From the NCBI RefSeq assembly GCF_003076275.1, contig NZ_CP029064.1, forward strand, positions 1 through 64,000: a stretch of DNA of 64,000 nt, written 5' to 3'. The notes beneath the pieces were generated by a model. That model worked only from the letters and a program-made list of their open reading frames with translations. It was not told the origin of the DNA and ran no database searches. Position 1 is the first letter of the stretch. Each line of letters begins with the position of its first letter. This document shows, piece by piece, positions 57,162 to 64,000 of the stretch. The stretch is from Microbulbifer sp. A4B17. Lineage in GTDB: Bacteria; Pseudomonadota; Gammaproteobacteria; Pseudomonadales; Cellvibrionaceae. The translations under genes and the position numbers were made by a program.

Positions 57162-57848
57162 GTGGAAAATCAATCTGTAGAAATAGATAGCCATTCCACG
57201 ATCAATAGACAAAAGCGTGGAATAAAAGTAACTGTTTTTTTTCTTCTTTTATTAATTCTTGCTGTGCTTGCAGGATTTATTCATAAGCTTGGGCAGCCTC
57301 GTATTATTACTGATGCGGAATTGAGAATTAATGGTACCGTGAAACTTCAGAGGCCAAGGATTATTGAGGATATACAATTATTGTCTGATGATAGTAGAGA
57401 CTTCTATACCAAAGATTTTAGAGGAAGGTGGACTTTAGTATTTTTTGGGTTTACTCACTGTCCGGATATTTGTCCGACAACCCTGTCTACACTTAACAGT
57501 TTCTATAAAACATTGGATATCAATACCAGAGAAAATACAGATATTGTACTGGTATCGGTTGATCCAGGCAGAGACAAACCGGAGCAGCTGGGACAATATG
57601 TTCGTTATTTTAATCCCGATTTCCGCGGTATCACCGGTGATTTTTTTGAGCTGAAAAAATTTGCTACTCAGCTTAATGTGCCTTTCAATAAGGTAATGCT
57701 TGCTGAGGGTGGTTACACAATCGACCATGGTTCACAAGTTGTATTGATCAATCCGAGAGGGCATTATCATGCTTTCTTTAAAGCTCCTCTTGACCCCGCA
57801 AAAATGAAGCTAACTTACCGTTCTATAAGAGCAACATTCAATGGTTAG
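57162..57848 (+). CDS. SCO1/SenC-family copper chaperone
   Basis: Sco proteins deliver copper to the CuA site of subunit II. The 228-residue protein starts at GTG (GAGGACGAA upstream), with a membrane helix at about 22-42. The thioredoxin-like domain has Cys100 and Cys104 in THCPDICPTTLS, and a histidine in GYTIDHGSQVVLINPRGHYHAFF (near 185) as third copper ligand. VDPGRDKPEQLGQYV is also typical. It ends the ctaA-ctaB-sco run, as in Pseudomonas. Confidence 0.95.
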   Translation: MENQSVEIDSHSTINRQKRGIKVTVFFLLLLILAVLAGFIHKLGQPRIITDAELRINGTVKLQRPRIIEDIQLLSDDSRDFYTKDFRGRWTLVFFGFTHCPDICPTTLSTLNSFYKTLDINTRENTDIVLVSVDPGRDKPEQLGQYVRYFNPDFRGITGDFFELKKFATQLNVPFNKVMLAEGGYTIDHGSQVVLINPRGHYHAFFKAPLDPAKMKLTYRSIRATFNG

Positions 57849-57902
57849 TGACGGAGTTGGGTGAACTTAGTTATCTAATATATATCTATTCTGGAACAGC
57901 TT

Positions 57903-58694
57903 ATGCAAAATGAAGTTGCCGAGTTAGAGAAAAATGGAGATCAGGCAACTTCTAGTAGAGTCAGCCCTTGGGCTGCACCTCTCTTGCTATCTCTCTGTGT
58001 CATTCCATTTGGCTGGAGTGGCCTGATAGCGCCATTAATCTGGATTTTTCTGCGCTTGATAGAGTCCACTGGTGGTTGGTTAAGAGCACTATCCTTTTTG
58101 TCTGTAACTCTATTGATGTTGGTGTCGGGACTCAACATGCTCCCTGGTAGCGAGCGTATACAGGTGCTTCCTGCATACTCTGATTCAAGTGGTAACTTGA
58201 TCTATGCCAGTATAAACAGCGGTAAAGCAGTTATTGCAATTGCTTTGTTAGCTTTTATGCTGCGTATGAAACAAACCTTCCGTTTAACAGATCTGCCTTT
58301 TCTTTTGCTGGCAATATTAACGCCGGTTGTATTCGGATTATTTTTGTATACACCTTCACTAAAACTTTCTGGCACCATTGCCATTGCTGCAATAATTAAT
58401 TTATTAATTGTTTGCATTTCTGAAGAAGGGTTTTTTCGATGGATATTACAGCGAGGCACTGAACAGCTTTTAGGACAATGGCGATGGCTGTCTATACCTA
58501 TTGTGGCTACAGTTTTTGTGCTTGTGCATGGAGGATGGTCTACAGATTTATCCGCAGTTATTTTATTAGTTGTGGCCTCCATTTGTTATGCGTTGCTTTG
58601 GTCATTGCGGCAGAATTTTTGGATTTGTGTTATGGCCCATTGGGGAGTAAACCTTTTGCATATGCTATTACTTCCTTATCCATTGCCCGGATAA
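57903..58694 (+). CDS. CPBP (CAAX/Abi) family intramembrane metalloprotease
   Basis: The 263-residue membrane protein has about eight hydrophobic segments. CPBP motif 1, EExxxR, is seen as SEEGFFRW (Glu174, Glu175, Arg179); motif 2 is His209 in FVLVHGGW; the third is His246 and Asn250 in MAHWGVN. These residues form the glutamyl-type active site of Rce1/CAAX proteases. Bacterial members are linked to prenyl-protein processing, bacteriocin immunity or other roles; the substrate here is unknown. It lies 54 bp after sco and may be co-transcribed with it. Confidence 0.88.
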   Translation: MQNEVAELEKNGDQATSSRVSPWAAPLLLSLCVIPFGWSGLIAPLIWIFLRLIESTGGWLRALSFLSVTLLMLVSGLNMLPGSERIQVLPAYSDSSGNLIYASINSGKAVIAIALLAFMLRMKQTFRLTDLPFLLLAILTPVVFGLFLYTPSLKLSGTIAIAAIINLLIVCISEEGFFRWILQRGTEQLLGQWRWLSIPIVATVFVLVHGGWSTDLSAVILLVVASICYALLWSLRQNFWICVMAHWGVNLLHMLLLPYPLPG

Positions 58695-58900
58695 ATCGTG
58701 TACAAACAGGTAAGGTTATTTTGTGGTTAATGATCTATTAATACCCTTAAGATTCAGCCACTCTATAGTGACAAGAGAGACAATAATAAGATCTTTGTAG
58801 CTTCAAAAGTAAAAGTAATGTATTTAATGATTTCAGCTCTTACTAAATATTAAAATACAGCTTACTAAGCGTTTATTGATAAAAACAGGGAGATGGTTAG

Positions 58901-60097
58901 TTGAAAGGATATTTATTGATTGGGGCTTTATATATATTATCTTGCAGCTCTGTGTTTGCGAGTGAACAAAAAGATTTGGCACAGAAACTTGTTCAGGAGT
59001 ATTTAATCGTTGATGGACATGTGGATCTTCCATATCGTCTCACACAAAGAGAGGAAGACGTTGGAATCAGGACAGAGAAAGGAGATTTCGATTTTCCCAG
59101 AGCTAGAGAGGGAGGGTTAAATGCACCTTTTATGTCTATTTATGTCCCAGCTGAGAAGGAGGCTAAAGGTGTTGCCAAGTCTTATGCCGATTCATTGATT
59201 GATAAAGTAGAGGCAATGGTCAAAAGGCATCCAGATAAATTTGCAATCCCCAAGTCATTAGATGACCTGCTACAGCAAGTTGATACTGGACTAATCTCCT
59301 TACCTTTGGGCATAGAAAATGGAGCTCCTATCGAGGGGGACTTAGCCAACTTAAAGCATTTTTCCGAAAGAGGGGTAAAGTACATTACATTAACTCATTC
59401 TAAGAGTAATCATATATCCGATTCTTCATATGATGAAAATAGGCCTTGGGAAGGATTGAGTGCTTTCGGCAAGCGATTAGTACGAGAGATGAACCGAATG
59501 GGCATCATGATTGATATCTCCCACGTATCAGATGCGGCTTTTTGGCAAGTCGTTGATTTGTCTGCATTGCCGGTTATTGCTTCACACTCTTCTGTGAGAC
59601 ATTTTACGCCGGGCTTTGAGCGAAATATGAATGATGAAATGATAAAAGCACTGGCTGATAATGGCGGTATTATTATGGTGAATTTTGGTTCTACTTTTAT
59701 CAGTGGAGAGTCGCTGAATTCCTATCGTGAAATAAGTGAACTGGTCGATAAATTCGCACAGGAAAAGGGTTTTTCAAAGGAGAGCAAAGAAGTAGAAGAC
59801 TATACCGATAAACTAGCCAGGGAAAAGTTTATCTATGCGGATTTAGAAGATGTTCTCAATCATTTTGATCATATTCGCGATTTAGTGGGCGTTGACCATA
59901 TTGGTGTCGGATCTGATTTTGATGGTGTTGGCGACAGCCTGCCAACTGGTTTAAAAGATGTCTCTGACTACCCTAACTTAGTTAAAGGGTTACTGGAACG
60001 TGGCTATAGCAAAGAGGATATTAAAAAAATCCTGGGCGGAAATTTAGTCAGAGTTTGGCAAGCTAACGAGGATTACGCCAAGCGTAATAAAGGATAG
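58901..60097 (+). CDS. Membrane dipeptidase (peptidase M19 family)
   Basis: M19 enzymes are zinc-dependent dipeptidases. The 398-residue product starts at a TTG with GGGAGATGG upstream and has a Sec signal peptide (LLIGALYILSCSSVFA). The metal-binding residues are in DGHVDLPYRL (HxD, about residue 40), GIENGAPIEG (the bridging Glu, about 135), DISHVSD (about 207), IASHSSVRH and GVGSDFDGV (about 345). All match the binuclear zinc site. It is secreted to the periplasm and might recycle peptides produced by secreted proteases. The TTG start is unusual but no better start exists upstream. Confidence 0.93.
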   Translation: MKGYLLIGALYILSCSSVFASEQKDLAQKLVQEYLIVDGHVDLPYRLTQREEDVGIRTEKGDFDFPRAREGGLNAPFMSIYVPAEKEAKGVAKSYADSLIDKVEAMVKRHPDKFAIPKSLDDLLQQVDTGLISLPLGIENGAPIEGDLANLKHFSERGVKYITLTHSKSNHISDSSYDENRPWEGLSAFGKRLVREMNRMGIMIDISHVSDAAFWQVVDLSALPVIASHSSVRHFTPGFERNMNDEMIKALADNGGIIMVNFGSTFISGESLNSYREISELVDKFAQEKGFSKESKEVEDYTDKLAREKFIYADLEDVLNHFDHIRDLVGVDHIGVGSDFDGVGDSLPTGLKDVSDYPNLVKGLLERGYSKEDIKKILGGNLVRVWQANEDYAKRNKG

Positions 60098-60181
60098 AGC
60101 CCCATTCTTCTAACTAGCTGAGCCTGCACTATCCTGTCAATAACATTCGAGCAGACAAAGTTCGTTTGTTTTGAACGATTA

Positions 60182-60418
60182 ATGCAGAAAGTTATTTTGG
60201 CCAGTTATTTTCGATCTAAGAAAGTGCGATTGATAGTGGGTTGGACTGGATTGTCAATTACCGGTGTGTTCTTTATGTGGGGAATATTGGGTTTTATTAC
60301 TTTTATCCCCTCGATGTTGGATGTTTTTGGTGTATTGGGATTGCGGATTCCCGCAGCCTTCACTGTGCTTGGGTTACTGATGGCTGCTATAGGATTCTGG
60401 GAGTTCGACGAAGATTAG
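60182..60418 (+). CDS. Small two-helix membrane protein
   Basis: The 78-residue protein has two hydrophobic segments (about 18-42 and 55-74) with a basic N-terminus (YFRSKKVRLIVGW) and an acidic end (EFDED). No family was recognised. It starts at ATG 85 bp after the dipeptidase gene and is followed after 12 bp by another small membrane frame, so the two look co-transcribed. Confidence 0.6.
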   Translation: MQKVILASYFRSKKVRLIVGWTGLSITGVFFMWGILGFITFIPSMLDVFGVLGLRIPAAFTVLGLLMAAIGFWEFDED

Positions 60419-60430
60419 AGGATATGCTAG

Positions 60431-60610
60431 GTGTTGAAGGCGTCAGATTTCTTTATCTTACTGGCAGTTTTAGTCTCATTGGTATTGTCTGCCGGTTTGT
60501 GGTTCAGCGGTTACAAAGAGCAGGGCATCTTTACCGCTCTCTGGGTTCCTACCGTGCTAACTCTGGGTATCTATTTTAAAGTGACTGCATTGTTAGCCCG
60601 AAGGAACTAG
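60431..60610 (+). CDS. Small membrane protein (59 residues)
   Basis: A GTG-started frame (GTG at 60431, or TTG at 60434) encodes 59 residues: an N-terminal hydrophobic helix (FFILLAVLVSLVLSAGLWF), a short linker GYKEQG and a second helix, ending KVTALLARRN. The hydrophobic pattern and tight spacing to both neighbours support a real gene. No homologue is recognised. Confidence 0.5.
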   Translation: MLKASDFFILLAVLVSLVLSAGLWFSGYKEQGIFTALWVPTVLTLGIYFKVTALLARRN

Positions 60611-60612
60611 CC

Positions 60613-60780
60613 GTGCCAGAGGTTTATCTATTATTTATTGGTGTGGCGGTTTCGCTGTTTGAATTGCTCGGTATCCTATTGGGAATCCGTGAGTTTCGAA
60701 AGGCGGGACAGGAAATGACTAAACAGCGTATTTCCCTGGAGGCAGCAGCTAAGAGGGCCGGGCAGAACATAGAGGATTAA
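60613..60780 (+). CDS. Small membrane protein (55 residues)
   Basis: A GTG-started frame two bases after the previous stop encodes 55 residues: one membrane helix (YLLFIGVAVSLFELLGILLG, about 5-24), then a charged helical tail (REFRKAGQEMTKQRISLEAA). The end lies 40 bp before a hairpin. Contiguous spacing suggests a three-gene mini-operon with the two preceding genes. Function unknown. Confidence 0.5.
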   Translation: MPEVYLLFIGVAVSLFELLGILLGIREFRKAGQEMTKQRISLEAAAKRAGQNIED

Positions 60781-60820
60781 TGGCTAGAGGCTGAAACAAA
60801 TAGGGTGATGGGAAATAATA

Positions 60821-60849
60821 AAGGGAAAGCATAAAGCTTCCCCTTTTTT
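60821..60849. terminator. Bidirectional intrinsic terminator
   Basis: AAGGGAAAGC (60821-60830) and GCTTCCCCTT (from 60836) form a stem with one mismatch and a 5-nt loop, followed by TTTTTT on the plus strand. It separates the small-membrane-protein cluster from the convergent TonB receptor gene. Confidence 0.8.
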
Positions 60850-60873
60850 GGTGCGGAGATTTCTTTACAGTAA

Positions 60874-63504
60874 TTAGAAACTGTAAGTCATCTTTCCGTA
60901 GATAAAGCGACCTCGGGGATCATGCTGTGATTGTACATAACCGTAGAGGTCTGAATTGCCATCGCCGATAGCGAATGGCGGTTCCTCGTCGAAGACATTA
61001 TCTGCCCCAAGACTCAAAATCATATTTTCAAAGCCGGTATAGCGGGCCTGCATATTCATGGTCAGGAAAGAGTCCACAGTGCGGGAGCTATTGGTGTCAT
61101 AATCGAGAGTCCCATCGAAATCGATGTCCGGAGTATCTTCGAATTCGCCAATGTAGCTGAGACCGGCACTAAACCCAAAGGTATTAAGCGTCCAGTCGGC
61201 GGTGGCGTTCCAGCGATGCTGCGGATACTCGTATTCTCCGGCCAGGTCACGGGTGATAAATGCGTCACCGGTGGAGTTCAGTTCAACTCGCTCAAACTCT
61301 GCCAGGTAGGAGTAATCTAAGCGCACGCCAAACTCACCACCCATTAACTCAAAGCCGCTGTAGACAATACTCAGGTCAACGCCTGATACATCTTGTTCAC
61401 CGATATTGGTGAAGCTGCTATCGATAGACTGCAGAGCGCCAAGAGTCTCGCCGTCGAGGGGGGTGTCGCGGCGGCACACGGTGCTGTCCTGGTCCCAGCA
61501 ATAGAGGCTGTAGATATAACCAAAAGGAACCTCGTCTATCTTGCCTTCCTGGGTGATATTCCAGTAGTCGATGGACAGTTGCAGATCCTCTATGGGTTCG
61601 TAGACAGCACCGATGTTGAAGGATTCTGACTCTTCCGCATCGAGATCCGGGTTACCGGAGAAGATAATGGTGTAATCGGTGCTGGCACAGTATGCGTCGT
61701 TTACCTCACAGCCATAGGTATCCACGAAGAACAGGGACTCCTGCGATGGGCCGAGGCCGATCTGTGCCAGAGAAGGTGCGCGGAAGCCAGTGCCCCAGGA
61801 GGCGCGTAAGGACAGTTGATCGGTAGCAGTCCACAACAGGTTCGCCATTGGATTGGTGGTGCTGCCAAAGTCGCTGTAGTCGTCATAGCGGGCGGCCACA
61901 GTCAGGTCGAATCTTGCGGGGAGAGGAATGGCAAACTCCACATAAGCAGAAGAGATATCCCTGCTGGCACTGGCAGATACTGACTCTGTACCGAAAATCA
62001 AACCGCGCTGGAACTGGTCGTCAGGGATATCGGAAGCCTTCTCCTCGCGATACTCCAAGCCGGCAGCCATGGCAACGGTGCCACTGGAAGTGTCAAATAA
62101 ATCGCCATTGATTGAGAAGTCGTAGCTGGTCAGTTCAGACTTACCCTGGCGGACCAGGCTGGTGGTAATGGCATCGATCACGGAATCCGGATTTTGTACC
62201 CCACCAAAGGGATTGTAATTACCGGCGTTAATCTGCTCTTGTAACAGGTCCGTGCGTACCCAACCCTGGGAGCGATCACCGGTTTGCTTGGATTCGCTGC
62301 GGGAGCGCTGTACAGATGCCTCCCAATCCCAATCGGCGATAGAGCCGCGCAGGCCGAAGACGCCGCGCAGGTTATCGGTTTCTATATCCCACTGACGTGC
62401 ACCGGCATCGACCGTGCGATAGCGGTAAATGTCTACATCTTCACCGAATGGGTTATTAGGGTGATCCGCCAGCACATAGAGGCCCGCGTCTCCATCAAGA
62501 GGTGTGGGTGCACCTTGAGCTACTGAGGTATTGTGCTGAACAGCAATCTCGCTGAAGAATTCCACACTGTCCGACAACTGGGTATGGCCTAGCATCAATA
62601 GGCCGGTACGCTCAGACTCCGGCGTGAGCAGAGTCCAGGGACCGTAATCATAGACACAGACTTCACCGGTATCGCGCTCTTCTGGACAGTTTGGATCGGG
62701 AACAATGGTACCATTGACTCTAATAAAGCTTCCGGGGTAGCCTCGGGAGGAGCGGAAGTCCATGCCACCGCGGCCGGATTGATTGGCGGTATCCAAACCA
62801 CTGCGTTCTGTACTGGATAGGCTGCTGTTCTTATGATGATCGAAGATAATGGTCAGGTTTGAGTCATCCCCATTGATACCCCAGACAGCAGACGTGGACT
62901 GCTCGTCATAGCCATCAGCACCACCGTAATCTACGGATACTTCAGCGCCTTCAAAGTCCTTACGCAGTACCAGATTAACCACGCCGGCGACAGCGTCAGA
63001 ACCGTAAATCGCGGAAGCGCCGTCCTTCAAGACCTCCACCCGTTCAATCGCCGCCAAGGGCACGCTGTTGATGTCCACAAAGCTGGTGGTAATGCTCTCG
63101 GCAAATGCGCTGATTGCGACACGTCTGCCATTCACCAGTACTAAAGTGGCATCGGCGCCCATACCGCGCAGACTTACAGCGGCTGCCCCGTTAGCGGTAG
63201 AGTCCTGGTTGTTGCCGCGGGTTGAGAAAGTGCCGTTACCGGCGGCAGGGTTTTTCTCAAAAAGTTGTTGCAGGTTGGTGTAGCCGGATTTTTCGATGGC
63301 ATCACGATCCATCACCTGGATCGGTGTAGCCGTTTCAAATTCAGCGTTGCGACTAATGCGGGAGCCTACAACCGCAACTTCTTCTATTGCCTGTTCCTCG
63401 GCGGCAAAAAGTGTTTGCGGGCTGGTGGCTACGGTTGCAGCCAGTATGGCAGTAGTTAATGCCTTGCGACGGAGAGAGAATTTTTCCATATCGTGTGCGT
63501 CCAT
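60874..63504 (-). CDS. TonB-dependent outer-membrane receptor
   Basis: The 876-residue receptor has a signal peptide (ALTTAILAATVATSPQTLFA), a plug domain from about 45 with VVGSRISRNAEFETATPIQVMD and VSLRGMGADATLVLVNGRRVA, then VPLAAIERVEVLKDGASAIYGSDAVAGVVNL near 165, and a beta-barrel ending in the outer-membrane-type C-terminal phenylalanine (FIYGKMTYSF). TonB-box and plug hallmarks are clear. Many such receptors in marine gammaproteobacteria take up peptides or oligosaccharides, but the substrate cannot be told. The start could also be the ATG 5 codons later. It stands alone with a long upstream gap. Confidence 0.92.
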   Translation of the reverse strand: MDAHDMEKFSLRRKALTTAILAATVATSPQTLFAAEEQAIEEVAVVGSRISRNAEFETATPIQVMDRDAIEKSGYTNLQQLFEKNPAAGNGTFSTRGNNQDSTANGAAAVSLRGMGADATLVLVNGRRVAISAFAESITTSFVDINSVPLAAIERVEVLKDGASAIYGSDAVAGVVNLVLRKDFEGAEVSVDYGGADGYDEQSTSAVWGINGDDSNLTIIFDHHKNSSLSSTERSGLDTANQSGRGGMDFRSSRGYPGSFIRVNGTIVPDPNCPEERDTGEVCVYDYGPWTLLTPESERTGLLMLGHTQLSDSVEFFSEIAVQHNTSVAQGAPTPLDGDAGLYVLADHPNNPFGEDVDIYRYRTVDAGARQWDIETDNLRGVFGLRGSIADWDWEASVQRSRSESKQTGDRSQGWVRTDLLQEQINAGNYNPFGGVQNPDSVIDAITTSLVRQGKSELTSYDFSINGDLFDTSSGTVAMAAGLEYREEKASDIPDDQFQRGLIFGTESVSASASRDISSAYVEFAIPLPARFDLTVAARYDDYSDFGSTTNPMANLLWTATDQLSLRASWGTGFRAPSLAQIGLGPSQESLFFVDTYGCEVNDAYCASTDYTIIFSGNPDLDAEESESFNIGAVYEPIEDLQLSIDYWNITQEGKIDEVPFGYIYSLYCWDQDSTVCRRDTPLDGETLGALQSIDSSFTNIGEQDVSGVDLSIVYSGFELMGGEFGVRLDYSYLAEFERVELNSTGDAFITRDLAGEYEYPQHRWNATADWTLNTFGFSAGLSYIGEFEDTPDIDFDGTLDYDTNSSRTVDSFLTMNMQARYTGFENMILSLGADNVFDEEPPFAIGDGNSDLYGYVQSQHDPRGRFIYGKMTYSF

Positions 63505-63716
63505 TTTATTGTCATTATCCGTGACTGGCCTAATGTGGCTGGTCGTCGGGCAACACTAGCAACGACGGAAAATTGACACAATTGGCTAACGGCTAAGCAT
63601 TAGCTTATTGCGATAAACGGTGACAAATCTCTCACAAACTGGTTGATTAATGCGACATATTGCGACAAATAGCATTATCAAATAAGAAATTAGGATGAGT
63701 TTATCTCATAGGAGTT
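63505..63716. other. Intergenic region upstream of the TonB receptor
   Basis: This 212-bp gap separates the divergently oriented start of the TonB receptor from the stop of the zinc permease gene; both lie on the minus strand, so it should carry the receptor promoter. TGCGACA occurs twice as a direct repeat near 63652-63667. I see no other structure. Confidence 0.4.
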
Positions 63717-64000
63717 TCAGCTGGTACGTACTTGTGAGGTGAGAAAGAACAGCGCTGCTGCCAGAACGATGGATGGTCCCGCCGGCGTATTCCACAAAAT
63801 AGAGGCGAGAAGGCCGAGCACTACCGCCAAGCATCCCAGCAGGGAGGCCAGTACAGCCATGCGCTCTGGTGTGCGGGACAGTTTTCGTGCGGTGGCTGCG
63901 GGGATAATCAACAGGGCGGTAATCAACAGAACCCCTACGACTTTCATTGCGATGGCGATCAGTATTGCCAGCATTAACATCAGTGCAATTCGCAACCGCT
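63717..64000 (-). CDS. znuB: Zinc ABC transporter permease ZnuB, partial (C-terminal part)
   Basis: The frame runs to the window end, so only the last 94 or so residues are seen; the true start lies outside. The visible part is hydrophobic with LMLMLAILIAIAMKVVGVLLITALLIIPAATARKLSRTPERMAVLASLLG, characteristic of the ZnuB/TroB permease family C-terminus (LLITALLIIPAAxAR). The rest of the zinc ABC transporter (znuC, znuA) is probably beyond the window on the same strand. Confidence 0.85.
   Translation of the reverse strand, partial: RLRIALMLMLAILIAIAMKVVGVLLITALLIIPAATARKLSRTPERMAVLASLLGCLAVVLGLLASILWNTPAGPSIVLAAALFFLTSQVRTS

Overview
The window looks like the replication-origin side of a gammaproteobacterial chromosome, starting at dnaA. 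The first block (dnaA-dnaN-recF-gyrB), the later block (gmhB, glyS-glyQ, an LpxL-type acyltransferase, trkA, rsmB, fmt, def, a LysM protein, dprA, tsaC, hemF, aroE) and the cytochrome oxidase block (coxB-coxA-cox11-coxC-DUF2909-SURF1-hypothetical-ctaA-ctaB-sco) follow the order known from Pseudomonas and its marine relatives. The large TonB-dependent receptor, secreted subtilase and moderate GC content would suit a marine Cellvibrionales member such as Microbulbifer. The genus is an inference from gene order and protein style, not proven here.

Layout: 1-6435 holds the replication genes, with two perfect 16-bp parS sites inside recF. 6774-17264 is an accessory block: a zinc-protease-like lipoprotein, a CysH-like protein, a GNAT enzyme, RlmI, a GlxA-type regulator, a LACTB-like serine hydrolase and a large secreted subtilase. 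It lies where Pseudomonas has only a phospholipid acyltransferase gene between gyrB and gmhB. 17568-22261 returns to core genes (gmhB, glyS, glyQ, lpxL-like); gmhB has lost its catalytic nucleophile codon (Asp to Gly). 22295-26476 is an inserted four-gene ABC efflux/export operon (adaptor, ATPase, two FtsX-type permeases). 26573-32364 is the minus-strand run def-fmt-rsmB-trkA-trkH. 32548-34862 is LysM-dprA on the plus strand.

35071-37827 carries a catalase and a TPR/transglutaminase-like lipoprotein. They are followed by a 44-codon relic of purE directly upstream of tsaC-hemF-(NTF2-like)-aroE. 41400-48307 mixes a CxxC AhpD-like protein with a LysR regulator, a gamma-carbonic anhydrase, oligopeptidase A (prlC), yheV, an unknown membrane-anchored protein and a MATE exporter. 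49214-57848 is a complete aa3-type cytochrome c oxidase biogenesis locus: structural subunits I-III, CuB insertion (Cox11), CuA insertion (Sco), heme A synthesis (CtaB, CtaA), SURF1 and an unannotated Sco-like CxxxC protein. The end of the window carries a CPBP membrane protease, an M19 dipeptidase, three consecutive tiny membrane proteins, a TonB-dependent receptor and the C-terminal part of a zinc ABC permease.

No tRNA, rRNA, CRISPR array, prophage or insertion sequence was recognised. The most useful oddities are the parS pair, the altered gmhB active site, the purE relic, the Sco-like protein of the cox locus and the small-membrane-protein triplet. I found no clear candidate for a wholly new multi-gene system.
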